From Bradyrhizobium sp. (lineage in GTDB: Bacteria; Pseudomonadota; Alphaproteobacteria; Rhizobiales; Xanthobacteraceae), in contig NZ_SSMW01000151.1 of assembly GCF_004799405.1 (NCBI RefSeq), forward strand, positions 62,001 to 126,000: DNA of 64,000 nucleotides. Direction: 5' to 3'. The notes under the pieces are model-generated. The model did no database searches. It had not been told where the DNA came from and saw only the letters and a program-made list of their open reading frames with translations. Numbering within the stretch: position 1 is the stretch's first letter; each line of letters starts with the position of its first letter. A program made the translations under genes and the position numbers. Below are positions 1-8,736 of the stretch, in pieces.

Positions 1-1360
1 GATGATCCGGGCTGTAGAAGGTCGTCGGGTCGCCGATATCCGTCGCGCCCGCAACCACGGCCCATCTCGACAAGAACCGCGTGTGCCAGGCCCGGGTCAG
101 TTCGCGCGCGAGTTCGGCGCGTGCGATGTAATTGGGCGCGGAGCCAGGAATTTTGCTTATCTCAAGCACGGGAATGTACGGCGATGCGGCAAGCACCACG
201 AGCGCCGTCACAAGCCAGATCGCGGCGATTCGAAACAGCGCGATCTTTTGAACGCGCAGCGGCGGAATCGCAACCAGCGCCAATGGCGTCAGGAAGAACA
301 GCGGGATTCCCCAATCGGTCTTCATATAGATCTTGAAAATCAGGCCGCCGAGCGGCGGCCCGAGCGCGACCACGATCTGGATGATCCAGATATTGAGCGC
401 CTGTGAAGGATTCACGCCCGGATTCGCGCCATGTGACCAGAGGCGCGTCAGCGGCCCTCCCCATCGGTTCCGCCATGCCAACGCAAGTGCCGCGAGCGCC
501 ACCGGCAGCATCAGCAGCGCGATATTGTGACCGATATAATTGAGCATCGGTTGCAGGCTCTGCGCACGACTCGACGTCGTATAGAGGTCATCGGCGTAGG
601 TCAGCGCCGCGAAATCCACTTCTTTCAGCCACCACAGATGCGGCAGCATCGCGATCGCCATTGTGACGATCGCAACCCACGGCGCCGGCGAGCGCAGGAA
701 CAGCAGCCGGTCGGGATGCAGCAGCGCGGCGATACCGACGGCGCCGATCATGGTCAGCGCCCAGTATTTCGTCAGCAGCGCCAGCGCACCGGCGAGCCCG
801 AGCCAGAGGCCGGATCGCACGCTCCGTTTCTCGAATGCGTGCTGATAGGCCAGCACCACCAGCGGCAGTGTCACGAGCTGCAGCAGATCCGGATTGTACT
901 TGAAGCCCTTGAAGTTGAAGATCGGATAGATCGCCAGCATCACGACCGTCAGGAAGGCGCGACGGCGGTCGACCACGCGCAATGCGATGAACCAGCAGAT
1001 CACCAGCCCGCAACCGACCGTCGCCATCGCCAGCGCATAGGTAGCCCAGTCGGCGACCGGAAACAGCCTGAACCAGAGGCCGGCGACCCAACCCGACAGC
1101 GGCGGATGCTTGCCATAGCCCCAAAGGAATTTCTGGCCCCAGGCGTAGGCTTCCGCGACATCCGAATGGATGTCCTGCGCCGTCTTGAGATAGCTCAGGA
1201 TGATGGTCCAGAGCACGGCATGTGCGGCGGCAAAGCCGATGACCAGCGACAGGCTCTGCTTTGGATCGCTGGCGAGCGCGGCAAGCCACGCCGCCACCCG
1301 CCGGATCGAGGGCTTGCGGCGCGTGCGCGAAGTCGCGGGCAAAAACGATGCAGTCGGCAT
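1..1360 (-). CDS. GT39-type membrane glycosyltransferase, 3' end cut by window
   Basis: This is an integral-membrane glycosyltransferase of the GT39 (PMT/ArnT-like) type, a family that moves a sugar from a polyprenyl-phosphate carrier to an acceptor on the periplasmic side. About 453 codons run from the ATG at 1360 to the left edge without a stop, so the C-terminus is missing. After a basic N-terminus comes a hydrophobic segment near residues 38-58. An acidic loop with DIHSDVAEAY and KHPPLSGW follows, the usual signature of the first periplasmic loop. Many more hydrophobic segments follow. The gene diverges from lepA across about 114 bp. The acceptor cannot be told from the sequence. Confidence 0.75.
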   Translation of the reverse strand, partial: MPTASFLPATSRTRRKPSIRRVAAWLAALASDPKQSLSLVIGFAAAHAVLWTIILSYLKTAQDIHSDVAEAYAWGQKFLWGYGKHPPLSGWVAGLWFRLFPVADWATYALAMATVGCGLVICWFIALRVVDRRRAFLTVVMLAIYPIFNFKGFKYNPDLLQLVTLPLVVLAYQHAFEKRSVRSGLWLGLAGALALLTKYWALTMIGAVGIAALLHPDRLLFLRSPAPWVAIVTMAIAMLPHLWWLKEVDFAALTYADDLYTTSSRAQSLQPMLNYIGHNIALLMLPVALAALALAWRNRWGGPLTRLWSHGANPGVNPSQALNIWIIQIVVALGPPLGGLIFKIYMKTDWGIPLFFLTPLALVAIPPLRVQKIALFRIAAIWLVTALVVLAASPYIPVLEISKIPGSAPNYIARAELARELTRAWHTRFLSRWAVVAGATDIGDPTTFYSPDH

Positions 1361-1474
1361 GGTGCTGTGCGTAGCGTGTTTTCGGCAAAAGTGGAATCAG
1401 CTTGACGTGAACGGGCGCCGTTAAAATGCAGCAATATGGTTGCCGCACGGGGATGCGAATGCTATCCCGCGCCC

Positions 1475-3280
1475 ATGACATCCATCCCTATTTCCAACAT
1501 CCGCAACTTCGCCATCGTTGCGCATATCGACCATGGCAAATCGACGCTGGCCGACCGCCTGATCCAGACCACCGGCGGCCTGCAGGCGCGCGAGATGAAG
1601 GAACAGGTGCTCGATTCCATGGATATCGAGCGCGAGCGCGGTATCACCATCAAGGCCCAGACCGTGCGGCTGACCTATCTGGCCAAAGACGGCAAGACCT
1701 ACATCCTCAACCTGATCGACACGCCCGGCCATGTCGATTTCGCCTATGAGGTCTCGCGATCGCTGGCCGCCTGCGAAGGTTCCTTGCTGGTGGTCGATGC
1801 CAGCCAGGGCGTCGAGGCACAGACGCTCGCCAACGTCTATCACGCACTCGATGCTGGGCATGAGATCGTGCCGGTGCTCAACAAGATCGACTTGCCGGCT
1901 GCGGAACCGGACCAGGTCAAGCAGCAGATCGAGGATGTGATCGGTATCGATGCGTCCGACGCCGTGATGATTTCGGCGAAGACGGGTCTCGGCATCGACG
2001 ACGTGCTGGAAGCCATCGTGCACCGGCTGCCGCCGCCGAAAGGCGACCGCGACGCCTCGCTGAAGGCGCTGCTGGTCGATAGCTGGTACGACGTCTATCT
2101 CGGCGTCGTGGTGCTGGTGCGGATCGTCGACGGCGTGATGAAAAAAGGCCAGCGCATCCGCATGATGGGCACCAACGCCGCCTACGACGTCGAGCGCGTC
2201 GGCTTCTTCACTCCGAAGATGCAACAGACCGACGAACTGGGCCCCGGCGAGATCGGGTTCATCACCGCCGCGATCAAGGAAGTGGCGGACACTCGCGTCG
2301 GCGATACCATCACCGACGACCGCAAGCCGGTGACCGACATGTTGCCCGGTTTTAAGCCGGCGATCCCCGTGGTGTTCTGCGGCCTGTTTCCGGTCGACGC
2401 CGACGATTTCGAGACGCTGCGCGCGGCGATGGGCAAGCTGCGCCTCAACGACGCCAGCTTCTCGTTCGAGATGGAAACCTCGGCGGCACTCGGCTTCGGT
2501 TTCCGCTGCGGCTTCCTGGGGCTGTTGCACCTCGAGATCATCCAGGAGCGGCTGCATCGCGAATTCGATCTAAACCTGATCGCGACCGCGCCGTCCGTGA
2601 TCTACAAGATGCATCTCACCGACGGCCGCGAGATCGAGATTCACAACCCGATCGACATGCCCGACGTGGTGAAGATCGCCGAAATCGAAGAGCCGTGGAT
2701 CGAGGCCACGATCCTCACCCCCGACGAATATCTCGGCAGCGTGCTGAAACTGTGCCAGGACCGGCGCGGCTCGCAGAAAGAGCTCACTTACGTCGGCAAT
2801 CGCGCCATGGTGAAATACGAGCTTCCGCTCAACGAAGTGGTGTTCGATTTCTACGATCGCCTGAAGTCGGTCTCGAAAGGCTATGCGTCGTTCGACTATC
2901 ACCTGACCGACTACAAGCCGGCCGACCTCGTCAAGATGCAGATCCTCGTCAACAACGAGCCGGTTGATGCGCTGTCGATGCTGGTGCACAAGACGCGCGC
3001 CGAAGGCCGCGGCCGCGCCATGGTCGAAAAGATGAAGGAACTGATCCCGCCGCACATGTTCCAGATTCCGATTCAGGCGGCGATCGGCGGCAAGGTGATC
3101 GCGCGCGAAACCGTGCGTGCGCTGCGCAAGGACGTCACCGCGAAATGCTACGGCGGCGACATTACGCGCAAGCGCAAACTTCTGGAGAAGCAGAAGGAAG
3201 GCAAGAAGAAGATGCGGCAATTCGGCAAGGTCGACATCCCGCAGGAGGCGTTTATCGCGGCGTTGAAAGTGGATAGCTGA
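1475..3280 (+). CDS. lepA: Elongation factor 4 (LepA), ribosomal back-translocase GTPase
   Basis: LepA is a ribosome-bound GTPase that remodels stalled or mis-translocated ribosomes. The 601-residue product has the G-domain motifs AHIDHGKS (about 16-23), DTPGH (82-86) and NKID (136-139). Elongation-factor-like domains follow, and the end carries the lysine-rich LepA signature [16 protein letters not shown] and then [10 protein letters not shown]. The length matches the family. An in-frame ATG lies 13 codons upstream at 1436, but homologues begin close to the [17 protein letters not shown] stretch, so 1475 is preferred. The downstream hairpin at 3286-3327 may end transcription. The assignment is secure. 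Confidence 0.97.
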   Translation: MTSIPISNIRNFAIVAHIDHGKSTLADRLIQTTGGLQAREMKEQVLDSMDIERERGITIKAQTVRLTYLAKDGKTYILNLIDTPGHVDFAYEVSRSLAACEGSLLVVDASQGVEAQTLANVYHALDAGHEIVPVLNKIDLPAAEPDQVKQQIEDVIGIDASDAVMISAKTGLGIDDVLEAIVHRLPPPKGDRDASLKALLVDSWYDVYLGVVVLVRIVDGVMKKGQRIRMMGTNAAYDVERVGFFTPKMQQTDELGPGEIGFITAAIKEVADTRVGDTITDDRKPVTDMLPGFKPAIPVVFCGLFPVDADDFETLRAAMGKLRLNDASFSFEMETSAALGFGFRCGFLGLLHLEIIQERLHREFDLNLIATAPSVIYKMHLTDGREIEIHNPIDMPDVVKIAEIEEPWIEATILTPDEYLGSVLKLCQDRRGSQKELTYVGNRAMVKYELPLNEVVFDFYDRLKSVSKGYASFDYHLTDYKPADLVKMQILVNNEPVDALSMLVHKTRAEGRGRAMVEKMKELIPPHMFQIPIQAAIGGKVIARETVRALRKDVTAKCYGGDITRKRKLLEKQKEGKKKMRQFGKVDIPQEAFIAALKVDS

Positions 3281-3285
3281 ATTCT

Positions 3286-3327
3286 GTCATTCCGGGCTCG
3301 CTCGTTTCACTTGCACCCCGGAATGAC
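3286..3327. repeat. Palindromic dispersed repeat / possible terminator after lepA
   Basis: The arms GTCATTCCGGG and CCCGGAATGAC pair around an 18-20 base loop just after the lepA stop. Similar CGTCATTCCGG / AATGACG arms occur at 31573-31615, so this belongs to a dispersed family. It lacks a T-tract but could still act as a 3' stabiliser or terminator. Confidence 0.6.
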
Positions 3328-3477
3328 GACTGAAAGCCGGACCAATTGCCGATGGCGCCCATGCCGAGCTCCATTCCGTCAGGCCAATCCAACCCTCCTC
3401 GATCTTGATCCAGAGCGTCAGATGGACCACCATGCCGACGTCGCCAATCAGAACCCCGAAAAAGGGCGAGGAAACGC

Positions 3478-4650
3478 ATGAACAAGCTTCCCGATGTCGG
3501 TCTGGTCGAGCGTGCTCGCGCGCTGGCGCCGCTGATCGCTAGCGAGGCCGACGAGATCGAGCGGAGCCGCCGTCTCACCCAGCCGGTGGTTTCCGCCCTG
3601 ATCGAGAACGGGCTTTATCGGGCGCTGATGCCGCAAAGCGTTGGCGGCGCCGAATCGCAGCCCGAAGTCTTCATGCAGATGCTGGAGGAAATCGCCAAGG
3701 CCGACGCCTCCACCGCGTGGTGCCTCGGCCAGTGCAACGTCTGCGGCATGACGGCAGCCTATCTCGATGCCGACGCGGCGCGCGAGATTTTCAGTGCGCC
3801 CGACAGCGTTCTGGCCTGGGGGGCGATTGCGCACGCGGTGCAGGTGGTTCCCGGCGGCTATCGCATCACCGCGCGCTGGGATTTTGCCAGCGGTTCCCGC
3901 CAGGCGAACTGGCTCGGCGCCCATGTCCAGGTCCTCGAAGCCGACGGCACCCGGCGGATGAAGCCGAATGGGGTACCGGAAATACGCACCATTGTGTTTC
4001 CGGCGGCTGATGCCACCATGCACGATGTCTGGGACGTGATCGGCCTTTCCGGTACCGGTACCGACTCCTATTCTGTCGACAACCTGTTCATCCCGGAAAA
4101 ATTCTCGGCGCTGCGCGATGACGTCGCGGCGCTGCGCGAAAAGGGATTGCTGTACCGGTTCACCACCTACACCATGTTCGGCCTGGGATTTGCCGCGGTC
4201 TCGCTCGGCGTCGCACGCGCTACCCTCGACGCGGCGACTGATCTGGCGCGCGGCAAGACGTCGGTCGGTCAAAAAGCGATGCGCGAGAACAATGCCGTTC
4301 AGGGGTTGATCGGCCGCACCGAAGGCAACTGGCGGGCGGCGCGCGCCTATATCTACGGGACCGCCGCCGAGGTGTGGGCCGATGTGAGCCGCACCGGAAA
4401 TCTCACCGAGGAGCACCGTCTGGCGCTTCGCCTTGCGTCGACCTGGACCATCCATCAGGCAATCTCGGTGGTCGACGCCGCCTACCACATGGCGGGCGCC
4501 ACCGCGGTGTTTCGCTCCAACCCGTTCGAACGCCGCTTCCGCGACATGCACGCCATCGCGCAGCAGATCCAGGCCCGCGATACCCACTACGAAGACGCCG
4601 GCAGGGCGATCCTCAGCGGCAGTCCGGTGGCGCGCGGACCGACGACTTAA
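3478..4650 (+). CDS. Acyl-CoA dehydrogenase-fold flavoprotein (flavin-dependent monooxygenase-like)
   Basis: This 390-residue protein has the acyl-CoA-dehydrogenase fold. It has a helical N-terminal domain with ENGLYRALMPQSVGG, a middle beta domain with WDFASGSRQANW, and a C-terminal four-helix region ending in a MAGATAVFRSNPFERRFRD stretch. The last motif is typical of the branch that holds flavin-dependent hydroxylases such as HsaA, DszC and HpaB-type oxygenase components, rather than true acyl-CoA dehydrogenases. Such enzymes use reduced flavin from a separate reductase, and none is encoded next door. The ATG is preceded by GAGGAAA. The gene stands alone and converges on the L,D-transpeptidase gene. 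The substrate is unknown. Confidence 0.8.
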   Translation: MNKLPDVGLVERARALAPLIASEADEIERSRRLTQPVVSALIENGLYRALMPQSVGGAESQPEVFMQMLEEIAKADASTAWCLGQCNVCGMTAAYLDADAAREIFSAPDSVLAWGAIAHAVQVVPGGYRITARWDFASGSRQANWLGAHVQVLEADGTRRMKPNGVPEIRTIVFPAADATMHDVWDVIGLSGTGTDSYSVDNLFIPEKFSALRDDVAALREKGLLYRFTTYTMFGLGFAAVSLGVARATLDAATDLARGKTSVGQKAMRENNAVQGLIGRTEGNWRAARAYIYGTAAEVWADVSRTGNLTEEHRLALRLASTWTIHQAISVVDAAYHMAGATAVFRSNPFERRFRDMHAIAQQIQARDTHYEDAGRAILSGSPVARGPTT

Positions 4651-4725
4651 GCCCCCGCAAGATCATCTGAACCAGCGCAAAGCCGGGCGCGCGAGACAAT
4701 CGTCGGTACAGCCGGCACGCTTCCG

Positions 4726-5172
4726 CTAGTTCGAAATCTCGATTCGCGTGTTGCGCGATCCATTGCGCTCGACCAGGGCAAACAACGCCGCGGCATGCGA
4801 GGGATGCAGCCTGACGCAGCCATGCGAGGCGGGACCGCCGAGCCGCGAGATGTCGTTGGTGCCGTGAATGGCGAAGCCGTAATAAAAGAAGATCGCGTGC
4901 GGCATCGGTGCGTTGTAATATTTCCGCGAGAAATAATGCCGCGCCATGCTCTGCGGATGGAAGGTGCCGCTCGGCGTGCCATAGCCGTCGCGGCCGGTCG
5001 AAACCGGCCAGTTGTACCGCATTTCGCCGTCAACGCTCACTGCCATGCGCTGGGACGACTTGTCGATCTGCACCACAACCTCGGCGCGTACAGGCGTCAG
5101 CGCTAATCCCGATACCATCACAAAACTCGCGAATGCCAGCCTCGCGAGCCCCATGCCCGACAGCCAATTCAT
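4726..5172 (-). CDS. L,D-transpeptidase (YkuD domain), exported
   Basis: L,D-transpeptidases make 3-3 peptidoglycan cross-links or attach proteins to the cell wall in the periplasm. The 148-residue product has an N-terminal signal peptide (hydrophobic to about residue 28, cleavage near PVRA-E). It is then essentially a single YkuD domain. The catalytic signature is complete: His103 in AIHGT and SHGCVRL with Cys119. An upstream ATG at 5208 would add 12 residues, but the ATG at 5172 has AGGGG at the right distance and starts cleanly before the signal peptide. It is transcribed divergently from mepA with about 104 bp between them. Confidence 0.9.
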   Translation of the reverse strand: MNWLSGMGLARLAFASFVMVSGLALTPVRAEVVVQIDKSSQRMAVSVDGEMRYNWPVSTGRDGYGTPSGTFHPQSMARHYFSRKYYNAPMPHAIFFYYGFAIHGTNDISRLGGPASHGCVRLHPSHAAALFALVERNGSRNTRIEISN

Positions 5173-5276
5173 GATCGTGCCCCTGCCGCTCAAATCTTGA
5201 TGAGTCATGATGGCTTTTCAAAACGTGAATTGTAAAGGCCTGTCCCCGGTTAACGTTTTCGCTATAAACTGGCCCG

Positions 5277-6233
5277 ATGAACCCGCGGCTGATTCTGATC
5301 CTGACTTTTCTGCTGTCCGCTCTCCTGTCCGCCCTTGGCGCCACCGGCGCGCTGGCGCAGGACAAAGGCACGGTCGATCCGAAACCGCTGCCGCCGCTGG
5401 CCAATCCCAAGGATCCCAAAGTGGCCGCCAAGGAGCTGTTCGCGCGCAAAGTGCTGCCGGCGGCGATGCCGACGCGCGTGATTGGCTTTTATTCCAAAGG
5501 CTGCATCGCAGGCGCCGAAGAGATGCCGGTCAATGGCGACACCTGGCAGGTGATGCGGCTGTCGCGCAACCGCAACTGGGGACATCCTGCCCTGATCGCG
5601 CTGCTAAAGCGGCTGTCGGTCAAGGCGCACAAGGATGCCGGCTGGCCGGGAATACTGGTCGGCGACATCGGCCAGCCGCGCGGCGGCCCGGCACTGAGCG
5701 GCCACGCCAGCCATCAGATCGGGCTCGATGCCGATATCTGGCTGACGCCGATGCCGGACCACATGTTGTCGCGCGAGGATCGCGAGGAAATGTCGGCGGT
5801 GATGATGGTGCGCGACGATCGGCTCGACATCGACCCCAAGGTCTTCACGCCGGGTCATGTTGCGGTGATCCGCGATGCCGCGCAGGAACCGGGCGTGCAG
5901 CGTATTTTCGTCAACGCCGCGATCAAGAAGGCGCTGTGCCGCGAGGCCAAGGGCGACCGCAGCTGGCTTTCGAAGGTCAGGCCGTGGTGGGGCCATGATT
6001 ATCACTTTCACATCCGCATGGCCTGCCCGTCCGGCAACAGCGAATGCAAGGGCCAGCCGCCGCAGTCGGGCGGCGAAGGCTGCGGCGCGGGCGATCTCGC
6101 TTACTGGTTCAAGGATTCGATCATCCATCCGAAGCCGCCGAAAGAACCGCCGAAGCCGAGCCACGGAATGACGATGGCGGCATTGCCCTCGGCCTGCCGC
6201 CAGGTTCTGGCCGCGCCCGACGCCAAGCAATAG
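5277..6233 (+). CDS. mepA: Penicillin-insensitive murein endopeptidase MepA
   Basis: MepA is a periplasmic LAS-family metallopeptidase that cuts D-Ala-mDAP and mDAP-mDAP cross-links in peptidoglycan. The 318-residue product has a signal peptide (cleavage near ALA-QD, about residue 28). It has the zinc motifs HASHQIGLDAD (His143/His146 and Asp151/153) and HDYHFHIR (His240, His243, His245). A proline- and lysine-rich stretch near residues 280-295 precedes the C-terminus. It diverges from an L,D-transpeptidase gene, so one intergenic region of about 104 bp may control both synthesis and cutting of 3-3 cross-links. Confidence 0.94.
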   Translation: MNPRLILILTFLLSALLSALGATGALAQDKGTVDPKPLPPLANPKDPKVAAKELFARKVLPAAMPTRVIGFYSKGCIAGAEEMPVNGDTWQVMRLSRNRNWGHPALIALLKRLSVKAHKDAGWPGILVGDIGQPRGGPALSGHASHQIGLDADIWLTPMPDHMLSREDREEMSAVMMVRDDRLDIDPKVFTPGHVAVIRDAAQEPGVQRIFVNAAIKKALCREAKGDRSWLSKVRPWWGHDYHFHIRMACPSGNSECKGQPPQSGGEGCGAGDLAYWFKDSIIHPKPPKEPPKPSHGMTMAALPSACRQVLAAPDAKQ

Positions 6234-6563
6234 CTGCCTCAACATCGCCGCCCTCAAAGGTGCGAAGCCGATTTCATTCGGCCAAGGGATGCGCTAATAT
6301 TGAGTATCGCTGCGCCGTAAGCGCCGGTGAATTTTCGGGACGATGGTCCCTCTCCCTATTTCACAGCGGGCGATCCTGCCGTCCGAATAGACAAAGGGTT
6401 ACTTTACCCAGGTTTCCAGCCTGTTATTGTCTTGGTTTGCGATATCCCGATCGGCCGTAAGTCGCAGGGATTCCCGGAACGGTGCTTCCGCCTGTCGCAT
6501 CCATACCCAACCAACGCCTGAGTTGCGCGCGCGATTTGCCGCAAACCCGCACGGAGCGCTCCC
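6234..6563. other. Non-coding stretch upstream of modA
   Basis: No credible gene lies in these 330 bases. The stretch should hold the modABC promoter. I could not find a convincing ModE-type palindrome. GCGATATC near 6440 and GTAAGTCGC shortly after share only GCGA/TCGC ends. Confidence 0.5.
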
Positions 6564-7349
6564 ATGCATCGTCTTGCCGGACTTTTTGCCGCCTTCATCA
6601 TCCTGTGCGGATCGAGCTACCCGCCCGCCCAGGCGCAGGACAAGACTCTCACGGTGTTTGCCGCGGCCTCGATGAGGAATGCGCTCGATGATGTCGATGC
6701 CGCCTATACCGCAAAGACCGGCGTCAAGATCGTGGCGAGCTATGCCGCAAGCTCGGTACTCGCCAAGCAGATCGAACAGGGCGCGCCGGCGGATATTTTC
6801 GTGTCCGCCGATACCGACTGGATGGACTACGCGACCTCCAGGAAGGACATCGACGAGCCGACCCGGGTCAACCTGCTCGGCAACAGCATCGTGCTGATCG
6901 CGCCGAAGGATTCCAGGATCGGGAATGTCACGATCGGGCAACGCTTCGACCTCGCCAAGCTCGCCGGCGACGGCAAGATTGCGACCGGCGACGTGAAGGC
7001 GGTCCCGGTCGGCAAATACGCCAGAGCGGCACTTGAAAAGCTCGGCGCCTGGCAAGCCGCCGAACCGAAATTCGCGATGGCGGAAAGCGTGCGCGCGGCG
7101 CTGACGCTGGTGGCGCGCGGTGAAGCGGCGCTTGGGATCGTCTATTCGACCGACGCCAAGGTCGAACCCGGCGTGAAGATCGTCGGCACCTTCCCGGTCG
7201 ATTCGCATCCACCGATCATCTATCCGGTCGCGGCGACGACGACCGCCAAAGCCGAAGCCGCCGATTATCTCGCCTTCCTGCGCTCGTCGGCGGCCAAGGC
7301 CATCTTTGACAAATACGGTTTCAGCTTCCTGATCCGCCCGACCTCCTGA
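6564..7349 (+). CDS. modA: Molybdate ABC transporter, periplasmic binding protein
   Basis: ModA captures molybdate or tungstate in the periplasm. The 261-residue product has a signal peptide (cleavage near AQA-QD, residues 22-24). The mature start LTVFAAASMRNALDD is the classic ModA opening, with serines that bind the oxyanion. The motifs YAASSVLAKQIEQGAPADIFVSAD (about residues 55-75) and ARGEAALGIVYSTDA are typical of the family. The gene is first in modABC, with 7 bp before modB. Confidence 0.95.
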   Translation: MHRLAGLFAAFIILCGSSYPPAQAQDKTLTVFAAASMRNALDDVDAAYTAKTGVKIVASYAASSVLAKQIEQGAPADIFVSADTDWMDYATSRKDIDEPTRVNLLGNSIVLIAPKDSRIGNVTIGQRFDLAKLAGDGKIATGDVKAVPVGKYARAALEKLGAWQAAEPKFAMAESVRAALTLVARGEAALGIVYSTDAKVEPGVKIVGTFPVDSHPPIIYPVAATTTAKAEAADYLAFLRSSAAKAIFDKYGFSFLIRPTS

Positions 7350-7356
7350 CGCGAGC

Positions 7357-8052
7357 GTGTTCGACATTTCGCCAACGGAATGGACGGCGATTCAGCTTTC
7401 GCTGCGGGTCGCCATCGTCGCAACGCTGATCGCCACGCCGCTCGGAATAGCTGTCGCGTGGCTGCTGGCGCGGCGCGATTTCTGGGGCAAGTCGGCCGTC
7501 GATGCGTTGATCCATCTGCCGCTGGTGCTTCCGCCGGTTGTCACCGGCTATCTGCTGCTGCTGACCTTCGGCAAACGCGGGCTGTTGGGCGCGTGGCTCG
7601 CCGATCACCTCGGCATCGTGTTCGCGTTTCGCTGGACCGGGGCCGCGCTGGCCTGCGGCGTGATGTCGTTTCCGCTGCTGGTGCGGCCCATCCGGTTGTC
7701 GATCGAAGCCGTCGACCGCAGGCTCGAACAGGCCGCGGGCACGCTGGGAGCGGCGCCCTGGCAGGTGTTTCTCACCATCACCCTGCCGCTGGCGTTGCCG
7801 GGCGTGCTGGCCGGCATGGTGCTGGGCTTTGCCAAGGCGATCGGCGAATTCGGCGCCACCATTACCTTTGTGTCGAATATTCCCGGCGAAACCCAGACCA
7901 TCTCGTCGGCGATCTACTCATTGATCCAGACCCCTGACGGCGATACCGCAGCACTGCGGCTGGTAGTCGTCTCCATCGCGATCGCGATGACGGCGCTGGT
8001 CGCCTCCGAAGCATTCGCGCGCCGCGCCACCCGGCGGCTGCATGGGAATTGA
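7357..8052 (+). CDS. modB: Molybdate ABC transporter permease
   Basis: ModB forms the membrane channel of the molybdate importer. The 231-residue product has about five to six membrane segments and the permease EAA-loop motif near residues 130-160 (EQAAGTLGAAPWQVF, then ITLPLALPG). The FGATITFVSNIPGETQT sequence is diagnostic of ModB. It starts at a GTG 7 bp after the modA stop, and its own stop lies 2 bp before the modC ATG. Confidence 0.95.
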   Translation: MFDISPTEWTAIQLSLRVAIVATLIATPLGIAVAWLLARRDFWGKSAVDALIHLPLVLPPVVTGYLLLLTFGKRGLLGAWLADHLGIVFAFRWTGAALACGVMSFPLLVRPIRLSIEAVDRRLEQAAGTLGAAPWQVFLTITLPLALPGVLAGMVLGFAKAIGEFGATITFVSNIPGETQTISSAIYSLIQTPDGDTAALRLVVVSIAIAMTALVASEAFARRATRRLHGN

Positions 8053-8054
8053 CC

Positions 8055-8735
8055 ATGTTGCGCGTTGACGTCTCAAAGCAGCTCGGCGAATTCTCGATCG
8101 AGGCGTCCTTCATCAGCGAGGGCCGCGTTACCGGGCTGTTCGGCGCCTCCGGCGCCGGCAAGACCTCGCTGATCAATATGATCGCAGGATTGCTGCGGCC
8201 CGATCGCGGCACCATCGCCGTCGACACCGAGACGCTCGACGACACCTCCGTGCACATACACATCCCGGCATATCGCCGCCGGATCGGCTATGTATTCCAG
8301 GATGCCCGGCTGTTTCCGCATCTCGATGTCAGGCAGAACCTTGATTACGGACGGCGCATGAATCGTCTTGCCGACGATGCTGCGCAGCGAGCGCGCGTCA
8401 TGGACCTGCTCGACATCGGCGGCTTGCTCGATCGCCGCCCCGGAAAACTGTCCGGCGGCGAGCGCCAGCGCGTGGCATTGGGCCGCGCGCTACTGGCGCA
8501 ACCGAGATTGCTGCTGCTCGATGAACCCTTGGGGTCGCTGGACGAGGAGCGCAAGGTGGAGATCCTGCCCTATCTGGTGCGGCTGCGCGACGAGGCCGGT
8601 ATCCCCATGGTCTATGTCAGCCACGACCCCGATGAGATGCGCCAATTGGCGACGCAGATCGTGATGCTCAAGCGCGGGCGTGTGACGGCGTTTGGGGGGC
8701 CTGAGGTGTTGCCGGCCACCTCCTCACCGGCGTGA
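8055..8735 (+). CDS. modC: Molybdate ABC transporter ATPase, short form without TOBE domain
   Basis: ModC powers molybdate uptake. The 226-residue product has Walker A GASGAGKTS (about residues 33-41), a Q-loop in YVFQDARLFPHL, the signature LSGGERQRVALGRAL, Walker B LLLLDEPLGSLD and the H-loop SHDPDE. It ends shortly after the ATPase core. The C-terminal molybdate-binding TOBE (MopI) domain that usually brings ModC to about 350 residues is missing. A TTG two codons upstream could also be read as a start, but the ATG lies 2 bp after the modB stop. Its stop abuts the convergent CoA-transferase gene, so there is no room for a lost TOBE domain here. Confidence 0.92.
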   Translation: MLRVDVSKQLGEFSIEASFISEGRVTGLFGASGAGKTSLINMIAGLLRPDRGTIAVDTETLDDTSVHIHIPAYRRRIGYVFQDARLFPHLDVRQNLDYGRRMNRLADDAAQRARVMDLLDIGGLLDRRPGKLSGGERQRVALGRALLAQPRLLLLDEPLGSLDEERKVEILPYLVRLRDEAGIPMVYVSHDPDEMRQLATQIVMLKRGRVTAFGGPEVLPATSSPA

Positions 8736-8736
8736 T

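Noticed and set aside
527-1405. A 292-codon plus-strand open frame at the left end
   Set aside because: It is antisense to the membrane glycosyltransferase frame, which has proper hydrophobic segments and family motifs.
6400-6563. A possible ModE-type operator upstream of modA
   Set aside because: Only GCGA and TCGC ends pair. The AT-rich core of known sites is missing.
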